From the NCBI RefSeq assembly GCF_015547515.1, contig NZ_JADMVE010000006.1, forward strand, positions 18,609 to 82,608: a stretch of 64,000 bases of DNA, written 5' to 3'. Below the pieces are notes generated by a model. It made no database searches, was not told where the DNA came from, and worked only from the letters and a program-made list of their open reading frames with translations. This stretch comes from Eubacterium sp. 1001713B170207_170306_E7 (lineage in GTDB: Bacteria > Bacillota > Clostridia > Eubacteriales > Eubacteriaceae). Shown here piece after piece: positions 51,289 through 60,271 of the stretch. The position numbers and the translations under genes were made by a program. Numbering within the stretch: position 1 is the first letter of the stretch; each line of letters opens with the position of its first letter.

Positions 51289-52161
51289 ATGAAAGTAAAA
51301 AAAGCGGTCATTCCGGCAGCGGGTCTGGGCACCCGTTTTCTGCCAGTCACCAAGTCTGTGCCAAAGGAAATGCTGCCCATTGTGGACAAGCCGACAATTC
51401 AGTACATCATCGAGGAGATTGTGGACTCCGGTATTCAGGAAATCCTGATCATCACCGGGCGGAACAAGGACATTATCACCAACCACTTTGACAATGTGCC
51501 GGAGCTGGAGTTTAATCTGCAGATGAAGGGCAAAACCGAGGAGCTCAAGATGATCGAGGACATTACCAATATGGCCCGCATCTTTACCGTGCGCCAGAAG
51601 GAGGCCAAGGGCCTGGGCCACGCGGTGCTCTGCGCCAAGGAATTTGTGGGTGACGAGCCCTTTGCGGTGGTGCTGGGGGACGACATTGTCTACAACCCGG
51701 AAAAGCCGGCCCTGAAGCAGATGATCGAGGTCTTTAACGAGTACCAGGCCTCTGTGATCGGCGTGCAGACTGTGCCGGATGACCAGGTGGACAAATACGG
51801 CATTGTCTCGGGCAAGCCGGTGACCGGGGATATTTTTGAGGTGGACAATATGGTTGAAAAGCCGGCCATCGGCACGGCGCCGTCCAACCTGGCCATTTTG
51901 GGGCGCTATATCATCACGCCGGCCATCTTCGACATTCTGGAAAACACCGGAAAGGGTGCCGGCGGCGAGATACAGCTGACCGACGGCCTGAAAACCCTGG
52001 GCGAAAAACAGCGGATTCTGGCCTATGACTTTAAGGGCCGCCGCTACGACGTAGGCGACAAGCTGGGCTTTCTGGAGGCCACAGTGGAGTACGGCCTGCG
52101 CACACCGGGGCTTGAGGAACGTTTTACCGAATACCTGAAAAATTATTTTCATCAGCATTAA
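51289..52161 (+). CDS. galU: UTP-glucose-1-phosphate uridylyltransferase
   Basis: 290 residues. N-terminal nucleotidyltransferase signature KAVIPAAGLGTRFLPVTKSVPKEMLP, then GLGHAVLCAKEFVGDEPFAVVLGDD and EIQLTDGL. Makes UDP-glucose from glucose-1-phosphate and UTP, for surface polysaccharide and glycolipid. GCAGGAGGAATT lies before the ATG, 17 bases after the dehydrogenase-like gene. With the phosphoglucomutase downstream it forms a glucose-6-phosphate to UDP-sugar route. Confidence 0.95.
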   Translation: MKVKKAVIPAAGLGTRFLPVTKSVPKEMLPIVDKPTIQYIIEEIVDSGIQEILIITGRNKDIITNHFDNVPELEFNLQMKGKTEELKMIEDITNMARIFTVRQKEAKGLGHAVLCAKEFVGDEPFAVVLGDDIVYNPEKPALKQMIEVFNEYQASVIGVQTVPDDQVDKYGIVSGKPVTGDIFEVDNMVEKPAIGTAPSNLAILGRYIITPAIFDILENTGKGAGGEIQLTDGLKTLGEKQRILAYDFKGRRYDVGDKLGFLEATVEYGLRTPGLEERFTEYLKNYFHQH

Positions 52162-52174
52162 CGAGCAGCGTAAT

Positions 52175-52241
52175 GGGGACGCGCAATCCGGAGCGGGGGC
52201 TTAGGCCGCCCGCCGGAGCGGTGTGTTCCCTGTTGTTTTTT
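52175..52241 (+). terminator. Terminator after galU
   Basis: Long GC-rich stem: GGGGACGCGC with GTGTGTTCCC and inner CCGG..CGGG / CCCG.CCGG, followed by TGTTGTTTTTT. Confidence 0.65.
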
Positions 52242-52286
52242 GTGGAAATTTTATAGAAGTTTTACAGAAATTGCCACGCATTTGTG

Positions 52287-52315
52287 TTGAGTCAAACCGT
52301 TATTTCGGGTATAAT
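52287..52315 (+). promoter_or_regulatory. Promoter of the phosphohexomutase gene
   Basis: TTGAGT, 17-base spacer, TATAAT, about 50 bases before the start codon. Confidence 0.7.
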
Positions 52316-52366
52316 AGATTTATGTAACCGAAATCAATGACTATAAATCATATAAGGAGGAACACA

Positions 52367-54070
52367 ATGGGCTACAAAGAAGTATATCAACTATGGAAAG
52401 ATTATCCGGAGCTGAACGCGGATTTGCGTGCAGAGCTTGAAGCAATGACCGACGAGGGTGAGATCGAGGACCGTTTTTATCAGGATCTGGAGTTCGGCAC
52501 GGGCGGCATGCGCGGTAAGATCGGCGCGGGCATTAACCGGATGAACGTTTATATTGTGGCAAAGGCGACCTATGGCCTGGGCAGATACCTGCTGGGGGCC
52601 GACCCCAAGAATGCGGAAAAGGGTGTCGCCATCGCCTTTGACTCCAGAAATAAATCGGCTGAGTTCGCCCAGACCGCGGCCCGTGTGCTGGCGGCCATGG
52701 GCGTTCAGGCCTACCTGTTTGAAAGCCTGAGACCCACACCGGTGCTGTCCTTTACGGTACGCCACGTGGGCGCTGCGGGCGGGATCGTCATCACGGCCTC
52801 CCACAACCCCAAGGAATACAACGGCTATAAGGTTTACGGCTCCGACGGCGGACAGATGGTCTCCCCGGCGGCCGATGAGCTGGTGGCTGAAATTGAAAAG
52901 ATTGACAACTACTTTGATATTCCGCTGGCCAACATGCAGACCGCTGTGGCAGACGGCATGATCCAGATCATCGGTAAGGAAGTGGATGACGCTTACGCCG
53001 CTGCGGTCGAAGCGGTGGCAAAGGCCAATCCGGGCAGTGACTTAAAGGTGATCTACACCCCGATCCACGGCAGCGGCAACGTGCCGGTGCGCCGGGTGCT
53101 GGACGATCTGGGCTATAAGAACGTGACCGTGGTGGCCGAGCAGGAACAGCCGGACGGCAGCTTCCCGACCGTGTCCTACCCCAATCCGGAGGAACGCTCT
53201 GTGTTTAACATTGCCATGGAAATGCCTGAAGCGCAGGATGTGGACATCATCATCGGCACCGACCCGGACTGCGACCGTGTGGGCGTGGTCGGACGCAACG
53301 CCGAGGGCGAGTTCGTGGTCTTTACCGGGAACCAGACCGGCGCGCTGCTGGTGGACTATTTCCTCAAAACCCGCACGGAGCTGCCCGACAACAAGGTGGT
53401 CATCAAGACCATTGTCACCAGCGAGCTGGGCGGCATCGTGGCCAAAGCGAACGGCGCCGAGGTGGTGGATGTGCTCACCGGCTTTAAATACATCGGCGAA
53501 CACATGACCGAATATGAAAAGACTGGCGAAAAGACCTTTGCCTTTGGCTATGAGGAAAGCTACGGCTACCTGGCCGGCGGCTATGCCCGTGACAAGGACG
53601 CAGTGCTGGCCTCCGCGCTGGTCTGCGAGATGGCCGACTACTATAAGAAACAGGGCATGACCCTGTACGACGCGCTGGAAGGACTGTACCAGAAATTTGG
53701 CTATTTCATCGAGGGGATCCAGTCCATGACCCTGGAGGGCATTGAGGGCAAGAAGCAGATCGCCAGCATCATGGAAAAATTCCGCGCCGGCCATTTCGAC
53801 GCCTTTGCCGACGAAAAGCTGGTGACCTACAACGACTACCAGTCAAAGGAAAGCCTGGAGGTGGCAACGGGCCAGAAAACCGCCATCGACCTGCCAAAAT
53901 CCAATGTGCTTAAATTTGTCTTTAACGAAAATTCCTGGTACGCCCTGAGACCTTCAGGCACTGAGCCGAAGCTGAAGGTTTACTACTCGGTTACGGGCAA
54001 GAGCCGTGAGCGGGCCGAGGAAAAAATGGAAATTCTGAAAAAGGCAGTGAATGAAATCATCGAGGGTTAA
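52367..54070 (+). CDS. Phosphoglucomutase / phosphomannomutase (alpha-D-phosphohexomutase)
   Basis: 568 residues from the ATG at 52367 (TAAGGAGGAACACA before it). Interconverts glucose-6- and glucose-1-phosphate. Domain order and motifs are those of the PgcA group: RGKIGAGINRMN, active-site serine loop TASHNPKEYNGYKVY, metal loop GTDPDCDRVG, sugar loop GYEESYGYL, and phosphate loop RPSGTEPKLK. It supplies GalU upstream. Specificity for glucose rather than mannose phosphate is inferred from the neighbours. Confidence 0.93.
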   Translation: MGYKEVYQLWKDYPELNADLRAELEAMTDEGEIEDRFYQDLEFGTGGMRGKIGAGINRMNVYIVAKATYGLGRYLLGADPKNAEKGVAIAFDSRNKSAEFAQTAARVLAAMGVQAYLFESLRPTPVLSFTVRHVGAAGGIVITASHNPKEYNGYKVYGSDGGQMVSPAADELVAEIEKIDNYFDIPLANMQTAVADGMIQIIGKEVDDAYAAAVEAVAKANPGSDLKVIYTPIHGSGNVPVRRVLDDLGYKNVTVVAEQEQPDGSFPTVSYPNPEERSVFNIAMEMPEAQDVDIIIGTDPDCDRVGVVGRNAEGEFVVFTGNQTGALLVDYFLKTRTELPDNKVVIKTIVTSELGGIVAKANGAEVVDVLTGFKYIGEHMTEYEKTGEKTFAFGYEESYGYLAGGYARDKDAVLASALVCEMADYYKKQGMTLYDALEGLYQKFGYFIEGIQSMTLEGIEGKKQIASIMEKFRAGHFDAFADEKLVTYNDYQSKESLEVATGQKTAIDLPKSNVLKFVFNENSWYALRPSGTEPKLKVYYSVTGKSRERAEEKMEILKKAVNEIIEG

Positions 54071-54104
54071 GCCCTGACAGAATAAGGCGTCTGCGGACAG
54101 AACA

Positions 54105-54154
54105 GCCCCCGAAATCCTGAAAAGACGGTTTTCGGGATTTCGGGCGGCTTTTTA
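54105..54154 (+). terminator. Terminator (CCTCCCGAAATCCCGAA repeat, copy 7)
   Basis: GCCCCCGAAATCCTGAAAA / TTTTCGGGATTTCGGGCGGC with an 8-base loop, then TTTTTA; 35 bases after the phosphohexomutase stop. Confidence 0.85.
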
Positions 54155-54171
54155 CAAATGAGGAGTAAAAA

Positions 54172-54858
54172 ATGAAATATGAAATTATCGGCGACACCCT
54201 GCCAGTCGTAGAGCTTGTGCTGGACCGGGGCGAGCAGATTTATACCGAATCCGGGGGCATGTCCTGGATGGACCCCTGCTTTGAAATGGAAACCAGCACC
54301 CGGGGCGGGGCGTTAAAGGCCATCAAGCGCAGCTTCAGCGGCAACTCGATGTTTCTGACCACCTATACCTGCCAGGCGGACAAGGGGCGGATCGCTTTTT
54401 CAGCCTCCTTCCCGGGCAATATCCGCGCGGTGCACCTGGAGGCCGGACAGTCCATTATCTGCGCCAAGACGGCTTTTCTGGCGGCGGAGGAATCGGTGGA
54501 TTTCTCTATTTTCTTTAAGAAGAGCGTTAAAACCGGGGTTTTTGGCGGCGCGGGTTTTATTCTCCAGAAGCTCACCGGGCCGGGCCTTGTGTTCCTGGAG
54601 CTCAATGGCACCACGGTCGAGTACACACTGGATCCGGGACAGCAGCTGAACGTGGATCAGGGACACATCGCGGTCTTTGAGGAAAAGGTCAGCTTTGACG
54701 TGACCCAGGTAAAGGGCGCAAAAAATATCCTGTTCAGCGGCGAGGGGCTGTTCTTTGCCACGCTGACCGGGCCGGGCCGGGTCGTGCTCCAGAGCATGCC
54801 GGTGGACAAGCTGGCCAAAGCGCTGATCCCCTACATGCCCACCACTACCAGCACCTGA
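54172..54858 (+). CDS. AIM24 / TIGR00266 family protein
   Basis: 228 residues, all-beta AIM24 fold throughout: N-terminal KYEIIGDTLPVVELVLDRGEQIYTESGGMSWMD, central Gly-rich hydrophobic hairpin (GVFGGAGFILQKLTGPGLVFLEL), and C-terminal FFATLTGPGRVVLQSMP. Function in bacteria is unknown; yeast AIM24 is a mitochondrial protein. No catalytic motif or membrane anchor. TGAGGAG precedes the ATG by eight bases. A terminator hairpin follows. Confidence 0.88.
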   Translation: MKYEIIGDTLPVVELVLDRGEQIYTESGGMSWMDPCFEMETSTRGGALKAIKRSFSGNSMFLTTYTCQADKGRIAFSASFPGNIRAVHLEAGQSIICAKTAFLAAEESVDFSIFFKKSVKTGVFGGAGFILQKLTGPGLVFLELNGTTVEYTLDPGQQLNVDQGHIAVFEEKVSFDVTQVKGAKNILFSGEGLFFATLTGPGRVVLQSMPVDKLAKALIPYMPTTTST

Positions 54859-54874
54859 GACTGAAACGGACAAG

Positions 54875-54908
54875 AATCCACCCACCTATGCGGAGTGGAT
54901 TCTTTTGT
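54875..54908 (+). terminator. Terminator after the AIM24 gene
   Basis: GAATCCAC / GTGGATTC stem with a ~14-base loop, followed by TTTTGTTTTT. Confidence 0.8.
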
Positions 54909-54966
54909 TTTTATGCCATTGGTGTGGTAAAATAAAGTAAATGAAGGAAAGGAAAAGTGTGCGGAA

Positions 54967-55596
54967 ATGAGAGAAATGGTGGTTATAGGAACAGGCCTTG
55001 CGGCCAGAGTGATCGCGGACGCGCTCACAGAGCCGGATTACGCCCTGGTCGGTTTTTTGTATACGGGCGACGCGCCGCCGGAGGATTTCCCCTATCCGGT
55101 GCTGGGAAAGTTTGATGAGGCGGAGAACTTTGCGGCCGACGGCCGCAGCTTTATTGTCGCGGAGGAAAATTTAAAGGCGCGGGAGGCCCTGATGAATGCC
55201 CTTCCATTGCTTGATTTTCAGCCTGTGATCCATCCGGCCGCCTATGTGGCCAGGAACGTGCGGGTGGGGCCCTGCGCCTATATCGGGGCCGGAGCCATCG
55301 TGGGGACGGACGCGATTATCAGCGGGTGCACCTATATCGGCGAGGGGGCCATCGTCGGCGCCACGTCCCAGATCGCCCCTTACTGCCAGATACAGTCCCG
55401 GGTGAACATCGGCAGCGGGGTGCTGGTGGAGCCACGCTGCTTTATCGGCCAAAGCGCCACCCTTAAGGATAACATTACCATCGCCGGAGGCACGGTGATT
55501 CAAACCGGTGAGATTGTGGTAAAAGATATGGTGATGAAAATGGTGTACAAGCGCGGAGCCTGGATTTATAAGGAAAACGGCATCCCCGAAAAATAA
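54967..55596 (+). CDS. NeuD/PglD-like sugar O-acyltransferase (hexapeptide repeat)
   Basis: 209 residues. N-terminal Rossmann-like part (MVVIGTGLAARVIADALTE, YPVLGKFDE), then a left-handed beta helix with hexapeptide repeats (IHPAAYVARNVRVGPCAYIGAGAIVGTDAII and on to IGQSATLKDNITIAGG). Proteins of this build acetylate amino sugars of surface glycans using acetyl-CoA. No glycan operon surrounds it here, so the acceptor is unknown. Own TTGTTT-N17-TAAAAT promoter seems present about 40-70 bases upstream. Confidence 0.82.
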   Translation: MREMVVIGTGLAARVIADALTEPDYALVGFLYTGDAPPEDFPYPVLGKFDEAENFAADGRSFIVAEENLKAREALMNALPLLDFQPVIHPAAYVARNVRVGPCAYIGAGAIVGTDAIISGCTYIGEGAIVGATSQIAPYCQIQSRVNIGSGVLVEPRCFIGQSATLKDNITIAGGTVIQTGEIVVKDMVMKMVYKRGAWIYKENGIPEK

Positions 55597-55624
55597 AGGC
55601 TAGAGGGGAGAAGGGCAGCGTGTT

Positions 55625-57154
55625 ATGAAAAAGAAGCAGACAGAAAGCGAAAAGCTGGTGGTCAGCGCCTGTCTGGCCGGGGAGGCCTGCCGGTATGACG
55701 GGCGGGACAACCTGGTGCCAGAGCTTAAAGCACTGGTGGCAGCCGGAAAAGCGGTGGCCATTTGCCCCGAATGTCTGGGCGGGCTGGAAATTCCCCGAAA
55801 ACCCTGTGAAATTAGGGTAGTCAAAGGGGAACGAAAAGTGTATAATGTAAAAAATGAAGATTTAACGAACGCCTTTGAAAAAGGGGCGGAAAAAGCGTTA
55901 TCCCTTGCCAGGGACGCGGGCGCGCGGCTGGCGGTGCTCAAGGCAAAGAGCCCTTCCTGCGGCTGCGGACGCGTCTATGACGGCAGCTTCCATAAACAGC
56001 TGGTGCCTGGAAACGGCATAACAGCGGAGCTGTTCCTGCAAAACGGCCTGAGGGTCATGACAGAGCAGGAGTGGCTGACGCAAAAATCTAAGGAGGAATC
56101 CAATATGGAGAAAAAGATTAATTTAGGCATTGTATTTGGTGGACAGTCTGGCGAACATGAGGTATCACGCGCCTCGGCCTGCAATGTCATTGAAGTGGTT
56201 GACAAAGAAAAATATGATATTACCCTGATCGGCATCACCAAGGACGGTGACTGGAAGGTCTACACTGGGGACTATAAAAAAATTAAGGACGGCTCCTGGG
56301 AGCAGGATACAGACAAAATCCACGCGGATTTTTCCATCTTCCACGATCCCATTATCCAGGATGTGGACGTGTTCTTCCCGGTTCTGCACGGGCCCATGGG
56401 CGAGGACGGCACCATTCAGGGCCTCTTTGAGCTCATGAACAAGCCTTACGTGGGCTGCGGGGTGCTGGCCTCCGCCGCGGGCATGGACAAGGTCGCTTCT
56501 AAAATGCTTTTTGAGAGCGCCGGCATTCCGGTTGGCCCTTACGTTTACTTTAAACGCAGAGACTGGGAAAAGGACCCGGACAGCATCATCGACGACATCG
56601 CCGGACGCGGTTTCCCGGTGTTCATCAAGCCCTCCAATATGGGCTCCAGCGTGGGCATCAGCAAGGCGCATAATAAGGAAGAGTTCATCGACGGCGTCAA
56701 CGAAGCGCTCCGCTACGATAACAAAATCGTGGTCGAAGGCTTCCTGAACGCCCGCGAGATCGAGTGCGCGGTTCTGGAGGAAAACGGCGAGATCAAAGCT
56801 GCGGTTCCGGGCGAGGTGGTGGCCTCCAAGGAATTCTACGATTATGAGGCCAAGTACAGCGACCAGCAGGACTCCAAAATCGTGATTCCGGCCCAGATCA
56901 GCGACGCGCTGCTCGACAAAATCCGGAAATACGCCATCAAGGCCTTTGAGGTGATTGATGGCAGCGGCCTGAGCCGGGTGGATTTCTTTGTGACCCGCGC
57001 GACCTACAACATTTATATCAATGAAATCAACACCATGCCGGGCTTTACCGATATCAGCATGTACTCCAAAATGTGGGAAAACATGGGCGTTTCCTACACC
57101 GAGCTGGTGGAAAAGCTGATCCAGGGCGCTTCGGTTAAGCGTGTCAACAACTAA
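55625..57154 (+). CDS. ddl: DUF523 (TudS-like) / D-alanine-D-alanine ligase fusion
   Basis: One 509-residue frame encodes two normally separate proteins. Residues 1-~155 are a complete DUF523 domain (VVSACLAGEACRYDG with Cys16 and Cys22, CPEC 47-50, SPSCGC 112-114). TudS, a characterised DUF523 member, uses a [4Fe-4S] cluster to remove sulfur from thiouracil. Residues 161-509 are full-length Ddl (VFGGQSGEHEVS, VGCGVLASAAGMDK, KPSNMGSSVG, NEINTMPGFT), which makes D-Ala-D-Ala for peptidoglycan. TAAGGAGG before the internal ATG at 56105 strongly suggests independent Ddl initiation too. Alanine racemase is at 62705. Confidence 0.85.
   Translation: MKKKQTESEKLVVSACLAGEACRYDGRDNLVPELKALVAAGKAVAICPECLGGLEIPRKPCEIRVVKGERKVYNVKNEDLTNAFEKGAEKALSLARDAGARLAVLKAKSPSCGCGRVYDGSFHKQLVPGNGITAELFLQNGLRVMTEQEWLTQKSKEESNMEKKINLGIVFGGQSGEHEVSRASACNVIEVVDKEKYDITLIGITKDGDWKVYTGDYKKIKDGSWEQDTDKIHADFSIFHDPIIQDVDVFFPVLHGPMGEDGTIQGLFELMNKPYVGCGVLASAAGMDKVASKMLFESAGIPVGPYVYFKRRDWEKDPDSIIDDIAGRGFPVFIKPSNMGSSVGISKAHNKEEFIDGVNEALRYDNKIVVEGFLNAREIECAVLEENGEIKAAVPGEVVASKEFYDYEAKYSDQQDSKIVIPAQISDALLDKIRKYAIKAFEVIDGSGLSRVDFFVTRATYNIYINEINTMPGFTDISMYSKMWENMGVSYTELVEKLIQGASVKRVNN
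56092..56107 (+). promoter_or_regulatory. Internal ribosome binding site and start for Ddl
   Basis: AAGGAGGAATCCAATATG inside the fusion frame: a strong Shine-Dalgarno with good spacing to the ATG at 56105, where Ddl homology begins. The TAA overlapping the site is out of frame by one base. Confidence 0.75.
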
Positions 57155-57319
57155 TGGCCGATTATTTAAGAAAGTCCTTGAAAAATAAAGCCATAAATGA
57201 TTTAATAGAGACACTAAAGTTTTAATAAGTGTACAAAGCGCGAAGCAAGGTGCCTCCGGGCAGTGGCTTCCTGCTGTGCAGCAGCCTGAAAAGTTTATAA
57301 CGATTCGGAGGTGATTGTT

Positions 57320-57766
57320 GTGACAGATGATGAAAGAAAAAAAGTATGGCTTTCGATTACTGGAATCGTGAGCGATCAGCACCGTAATGAGGATAAGATG
57401 GAGTTTTCAACCGAAGGCGATATGTATAAGGAAAAAAACATCTCTTGTCTGACCTATAAAGAATCCGAGGTCTCGGGCATGGAGGGCACCACCACCACCG
57501 TGAAGGTGGAGGGCGGCAAAATCTCTGTGATCCGTCTGGGCTCGGTGAACTCCCTCATGGAATTTGAAGAGGGCAAACGCAATGTGACGCTTTATTCCAC
57601 GCCCTACGGCGACATCGCCATGGGTATCTTTACCAAAGGGGTGAACATCGCCTACAACGACCGGAAGGACCCGGTCAATGTCAAGGTCGATTACGCCATC
57701 GAGGTTGAGGGCATGACCAACACGGAAAATACGCTGGACATTCGCATCAGTAATTATAAAAACTAG
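57320..57766 (+). CDS. DUF1934 family beta-barrel protein
   Basis: About 148 residues. Start GTG at 57320 after GGAGGTGATTGTT; GTG at 57311 is inside the ribosome site and less likely. One calycin-like beta-barrel typical of DUF1934 (WLSITGIV, YKESEVSGMEGTTTTVKVEGGKISVIRLG, YSTPYGDIAMGIFT). The molecular role is unknown; in many Firmicutes this gene sits next to argS, as here. A palindromic spacer (CTGCTG-TGCAGCAG) lies upstream. Confidence 0.86.
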   Translation: MTDDERKKVWLSITGIVSDQHRNEDKMEFSTEGDMYKEKNISCLTYKESEVSGMEGTTTTVKVEGGKISVIRLGSVNSLMEFEEGKRNVTLYSTPYGDIAMGIFTKGVNIAYNDRKDPVNVKVDYAIEVEGMTNTENTLDIRISNYKN

Positions 57767-57771
57767 GTTGA

Positions 57772-57799
57772 AAAAGGGCGAACGAGGTTCGCCCTTTTA
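57772..57799 (+). terminator. Terminator between DUF1934 gene and argS
   Basis: AAAAGGGCGAAC-gag-GTTCGCCCTTTT perfect stem. Confidence 0.85.
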
Positions 57800-57836
57800 G
57801 TTGAAAGAGGAAAGTGGAATATTTTTGGAGGATACT

Positions 57837-59528
57837 ATGTATATCAGAGAAAAAATCGAAAACCAAATAAAGGGGCTCATCCGTCAATCACTGGACGCGG
57901 CCATGGACGCCGGCGACTTTTCCGTCGAGGTCATGCCAGAGATCTATCTGGAGGTGCCCCGTGAGAAGGAACACGGCGAGTACGCCACCAACATCGCCAT
58001 GCAGCTGCCAAAGCAGGCCCATAAGCCCCCCCGTGTGATTGCGGAGAGCATCGTGCGCCACATGAACATTGACAGCTCCTACGTGGAGGTGGTCGAGATT
58101 GCCGGACCGGGCTTTATCAATTTCAAGCTTAAAGCCGACTGGGTGTATGAGGTGCTGCTGGAAATCGAAGCCATGCAGGAAAACTATGGCAAAACCCAGG
58201 GCAATGCCGGCAAAAAATACAACCTGGAGTTTATATCCGCCAATCCCACAGGCCCGATGCACATGGGCAACGCCCGGGGCGGTGCCATCGGCGATATCCT
58301 GGCCTCCATCGCGGCGTGGACCGGCTACGATGTGACCCGCGAGTTTTACGTCAACGACGCCGGCAACCAGATCGCCAAGTTTGGCGACTCCTTAGACGCG
58401 CGATTCCGTCAGCTCATGGGCGAGGATATTCCCTTTCCGGAGGACGGCTACCAGGGCGACGACATCCGTGTGCACATGGAAGAATTCATCGACCGGGAGG
58501 GCGGCGCCGGGGCCTGTCAAAAATATCTGGCCATGGACGAAACCGAACGCAAGGGTCTTTTTGTAGACTACGCCCTTGAAAAAAACCTGAAAAAAATGCA
58601 TGCCGACCTTGAAAAGTACGGTATCCACTATGATATCTGGTTCTCGGAGCAGAGCCTGTACGACCAGGGCGCCATTGAATCGGCCCTGAAGATTTTACAG
58701 GACAGCGGCGCGGTCTATGAAAAGGAAGGGGCCCTCTGGTTTACTACCAGCGAGTTCGGCTGCGAAAAGGACGACGTCCTGGTTCGCCAGAACGGCCTGC
58801 CCACCTACTTCATGGGCGATATCGCCTATCACCTGAACAAGTTTAAGACCCGCGGCTTTGACCGCTGTATCAACGTCTGGGGGGCAGACCACCACGGCCA
58901 CATCGCCCGCCTGAAGGCCGCCATGCAGGCCGCCGGTGTGAACCCGGACCACCTGGAAATTGTCATCATGCAGCTGGTGCGCCTCATGCGCGACGGCGAG
59001 ATCGCCCGTATGTCCAAGCGCAAGGGCGAGATGATCACCCTGACCGACCTCATCGAGGAGGTTGGCCGCGACGCTGCCCGTTTCCTGTTCAATATGCGCT
59101 CACCGGACAGCCATCTGGATTTCGACCTGGATCTGGCCATCGAGCAGTCCAACGAGAACCCGGTGTTCTATGTCCAGTACGCCCACGCCCGCATCTGCAG
59201 CATTCTGCGCCAGATGGAGGCGGACGGAAATACCGAGGGCCCGGCCAACCTGACCCTGCTCCGGGAAAAGGAAGAGCTGACCCTGCTGGATATGCTGTCG
59301 AATCTGCCCAACGAGATCATCGTGGCTGAGGAAAAGATGGACCCGAGCCGGATCACCCACTACGCCATGGATCTGGCCTCGGCCTTCCACAGCTTCTACA
59401 ACGCCTGCCGCGTGCGCGTGGACGATGCCCCGCTCATGAAAGCCCGCCTGGCCCTGATCAAGGGCACCAAGCAGGTGCTGGCCAATGTGCTGGAAATTCT
59501 GGGCATTGACGCGCCGGAAAGAATGTAA
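57837..59528 (+). CDS. argS: Arginyl-tRNA synthetase
   Basis: 563 residues from the ATG at 57837 (TTGGAGGATACT before it). Class I synthetase charging tRNA-Arg: N-terminal Add-1 domain, HIGH-like NPTGPMHMGNARGG, ARMSKRKG in place of KMSKS, and the DALR anticodon domain at the C-terminus (ARLALIKGTKQVLANVLEILGI). The stop overlaps the start of tcdA by one base (ATGTAATG). Confidence 0.96.
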   Translation: MYIREKIENQIKGLIRQSLDAAMDAGDFSVEVMPEIYLEVPREKEHGEYATNIAMQLPKQAHKPPRVIAESIVRHMNIDSSYVEVVEIAGPGFINFKLKADWVYEVLLEIEAMQENYGKTQGNAGKKYNLEFISANPTGPMHMGNARGGAIGDILASIAAWTGYDVTREFYVNDAGNQIAKFGDSLDARFRQLMGEDIPFPEDGYQGDDIRVHMEEFIDREGGAGACQKYLAMDETERKGLFVDYALEKNLKKMHADLEKYGIHYDIWFSEQSLYDQGAIESALKILQDSGAVYEKEGALWFTTSEFGCEKDDVLVRQNGLPTYFMGDIAYHLNKFKTRGFDRCINVWGADHHGHIARLKAAMQAAGVNPDHLEIVIMQLVRLMRDGEIARMSKRKGEMITLTDLIEEVGRDAARFLFNMRSPDSHLDFDLDLAIEQSNENPVFYVQYAHARICSILRQMEADGNTEGPANLTLLREKEELTLLDMLSNLPNEIIVAEEKMDPSRITHYAMDLASAFHSFYNACRVRVDDAPLMKARLALIKGTKQVLANVLEILGIDAPERM

Positions 59529-60208
59529 TGGCAACACAGTTTGACCGAACGGCCCTTGTCCTTGGCGACGAGGGCCTTAAAAAGTTGCAGCGGGCCCGGG
59601 TGATCCTGTTCGGCTTGGGGGGCGTGGGCTCCTTTACGGCCGAGGCCCTGATCCGGGCCGGAGTGGGCAGCCTGACCCTGGTGGACAAGGACGTGGTGGA
59701 CCTTACAAACCTCAACCGCCAGCTCATCGCCCTGCACTCCACCATCGGCCGTGTGAAGGTGGAGGTGGCCGCCGAGCGGCTGAGGGACATCAACCCGGCG
59801 GCGGCGATCACCCCGCTGCACCAGTGCTTTCTGCCGGAGAACGCCGGGGATTTCGCGCTGGAAACCTATGACTACGTCATCGATGCCATCGACATGGTCA
59901 CTGCCAAGCTGGCCCTGATCTGTGCGTGTCAGGAAAAGGGGATTCCCATTATTTCCAGCATGGGCACGGGCAACAAGCTGGACCCCTCCTGTTTTGAGAT
60001 CACGGATATTTACAAAACCTCGGTCTGCCCCCTGGCAAAGGTTATGCGCCGGGAGCTGAAGGCCCGGGGCATCAAAAAGCTGAAGGTGCTCTACTCAAAG
60101 GAAGTGCCTGCCCTGAAATGCACCCCGCCGGGCAGCGTGAGCTTTGTGCCCTCAGTGGCCGGGCTGATGATCGCCGGGGAGTGTATTCAGGATTTGATAA
60201 GAGTTTAG
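59528..60208 (+). CDS. tcdA: tRNA threonylcarbamoyladenosine dehydratase
   Basis: 226 residues, ThiF/E1-like. ATP site LFGLGGVGSFTAEALIRAGVG, RQLIALHSTIGR, and DAIDMVTAKLALI; the C-terminal CxxPG-type region (CTPPGSVSFVPSVAGLMIAG) fits TcdA rather than MoeB or ThiF. Converts t6A at tRNA position 37 to the cyclic form using ATP. Translationally coupled to argS. TsaC for the same base is encoded at 48145. Confidence 0.92.
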   Translation: MATQFDRTALVLGDEGLKKLQRARVILFGLGGVGSFTAEALIRAGVGSLTLVDKDVVDLTNLNRQLIALHSTIGRVKVEVAAERLRDINPAAAITPLHQCFLPENAGDFALETYDYVIDAIDMVTAKLALICACQEKGIPIISSMGTGNKLDPSCFEITDIYKTSVCPLAKVMRRELKARGIKKLKVLYSKEVPALKCTPPGSVSFVPSVAGLMIAGECIQDLIRV

Positions 60209-60215
60209 AAATAGC

Positions 60216-60240
60216 AAGCCGTACCGCCGCGATACGGCTT
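60216..60240 (+). terminator. Hairpin after tcdA
   Basis: AAGCCGTA / TACGGCTT perfect 8-bp stem, 9-base loop, no T tract. Weak or processing hairpin. Confidence 0.45.
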
Positions 60241-60271
60241 GAGTGCTGTCAAAGGATCTGTGAAAATTGCC

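Noticed and set aside
57155-57319. Possible riboswitch before the DUF1934 gene
   Set aside because: Contains GTGCCTCCGGGCAGTGGC and a CTGCTG palindrome, but I could not fit it to any known class or to a terminator switch.
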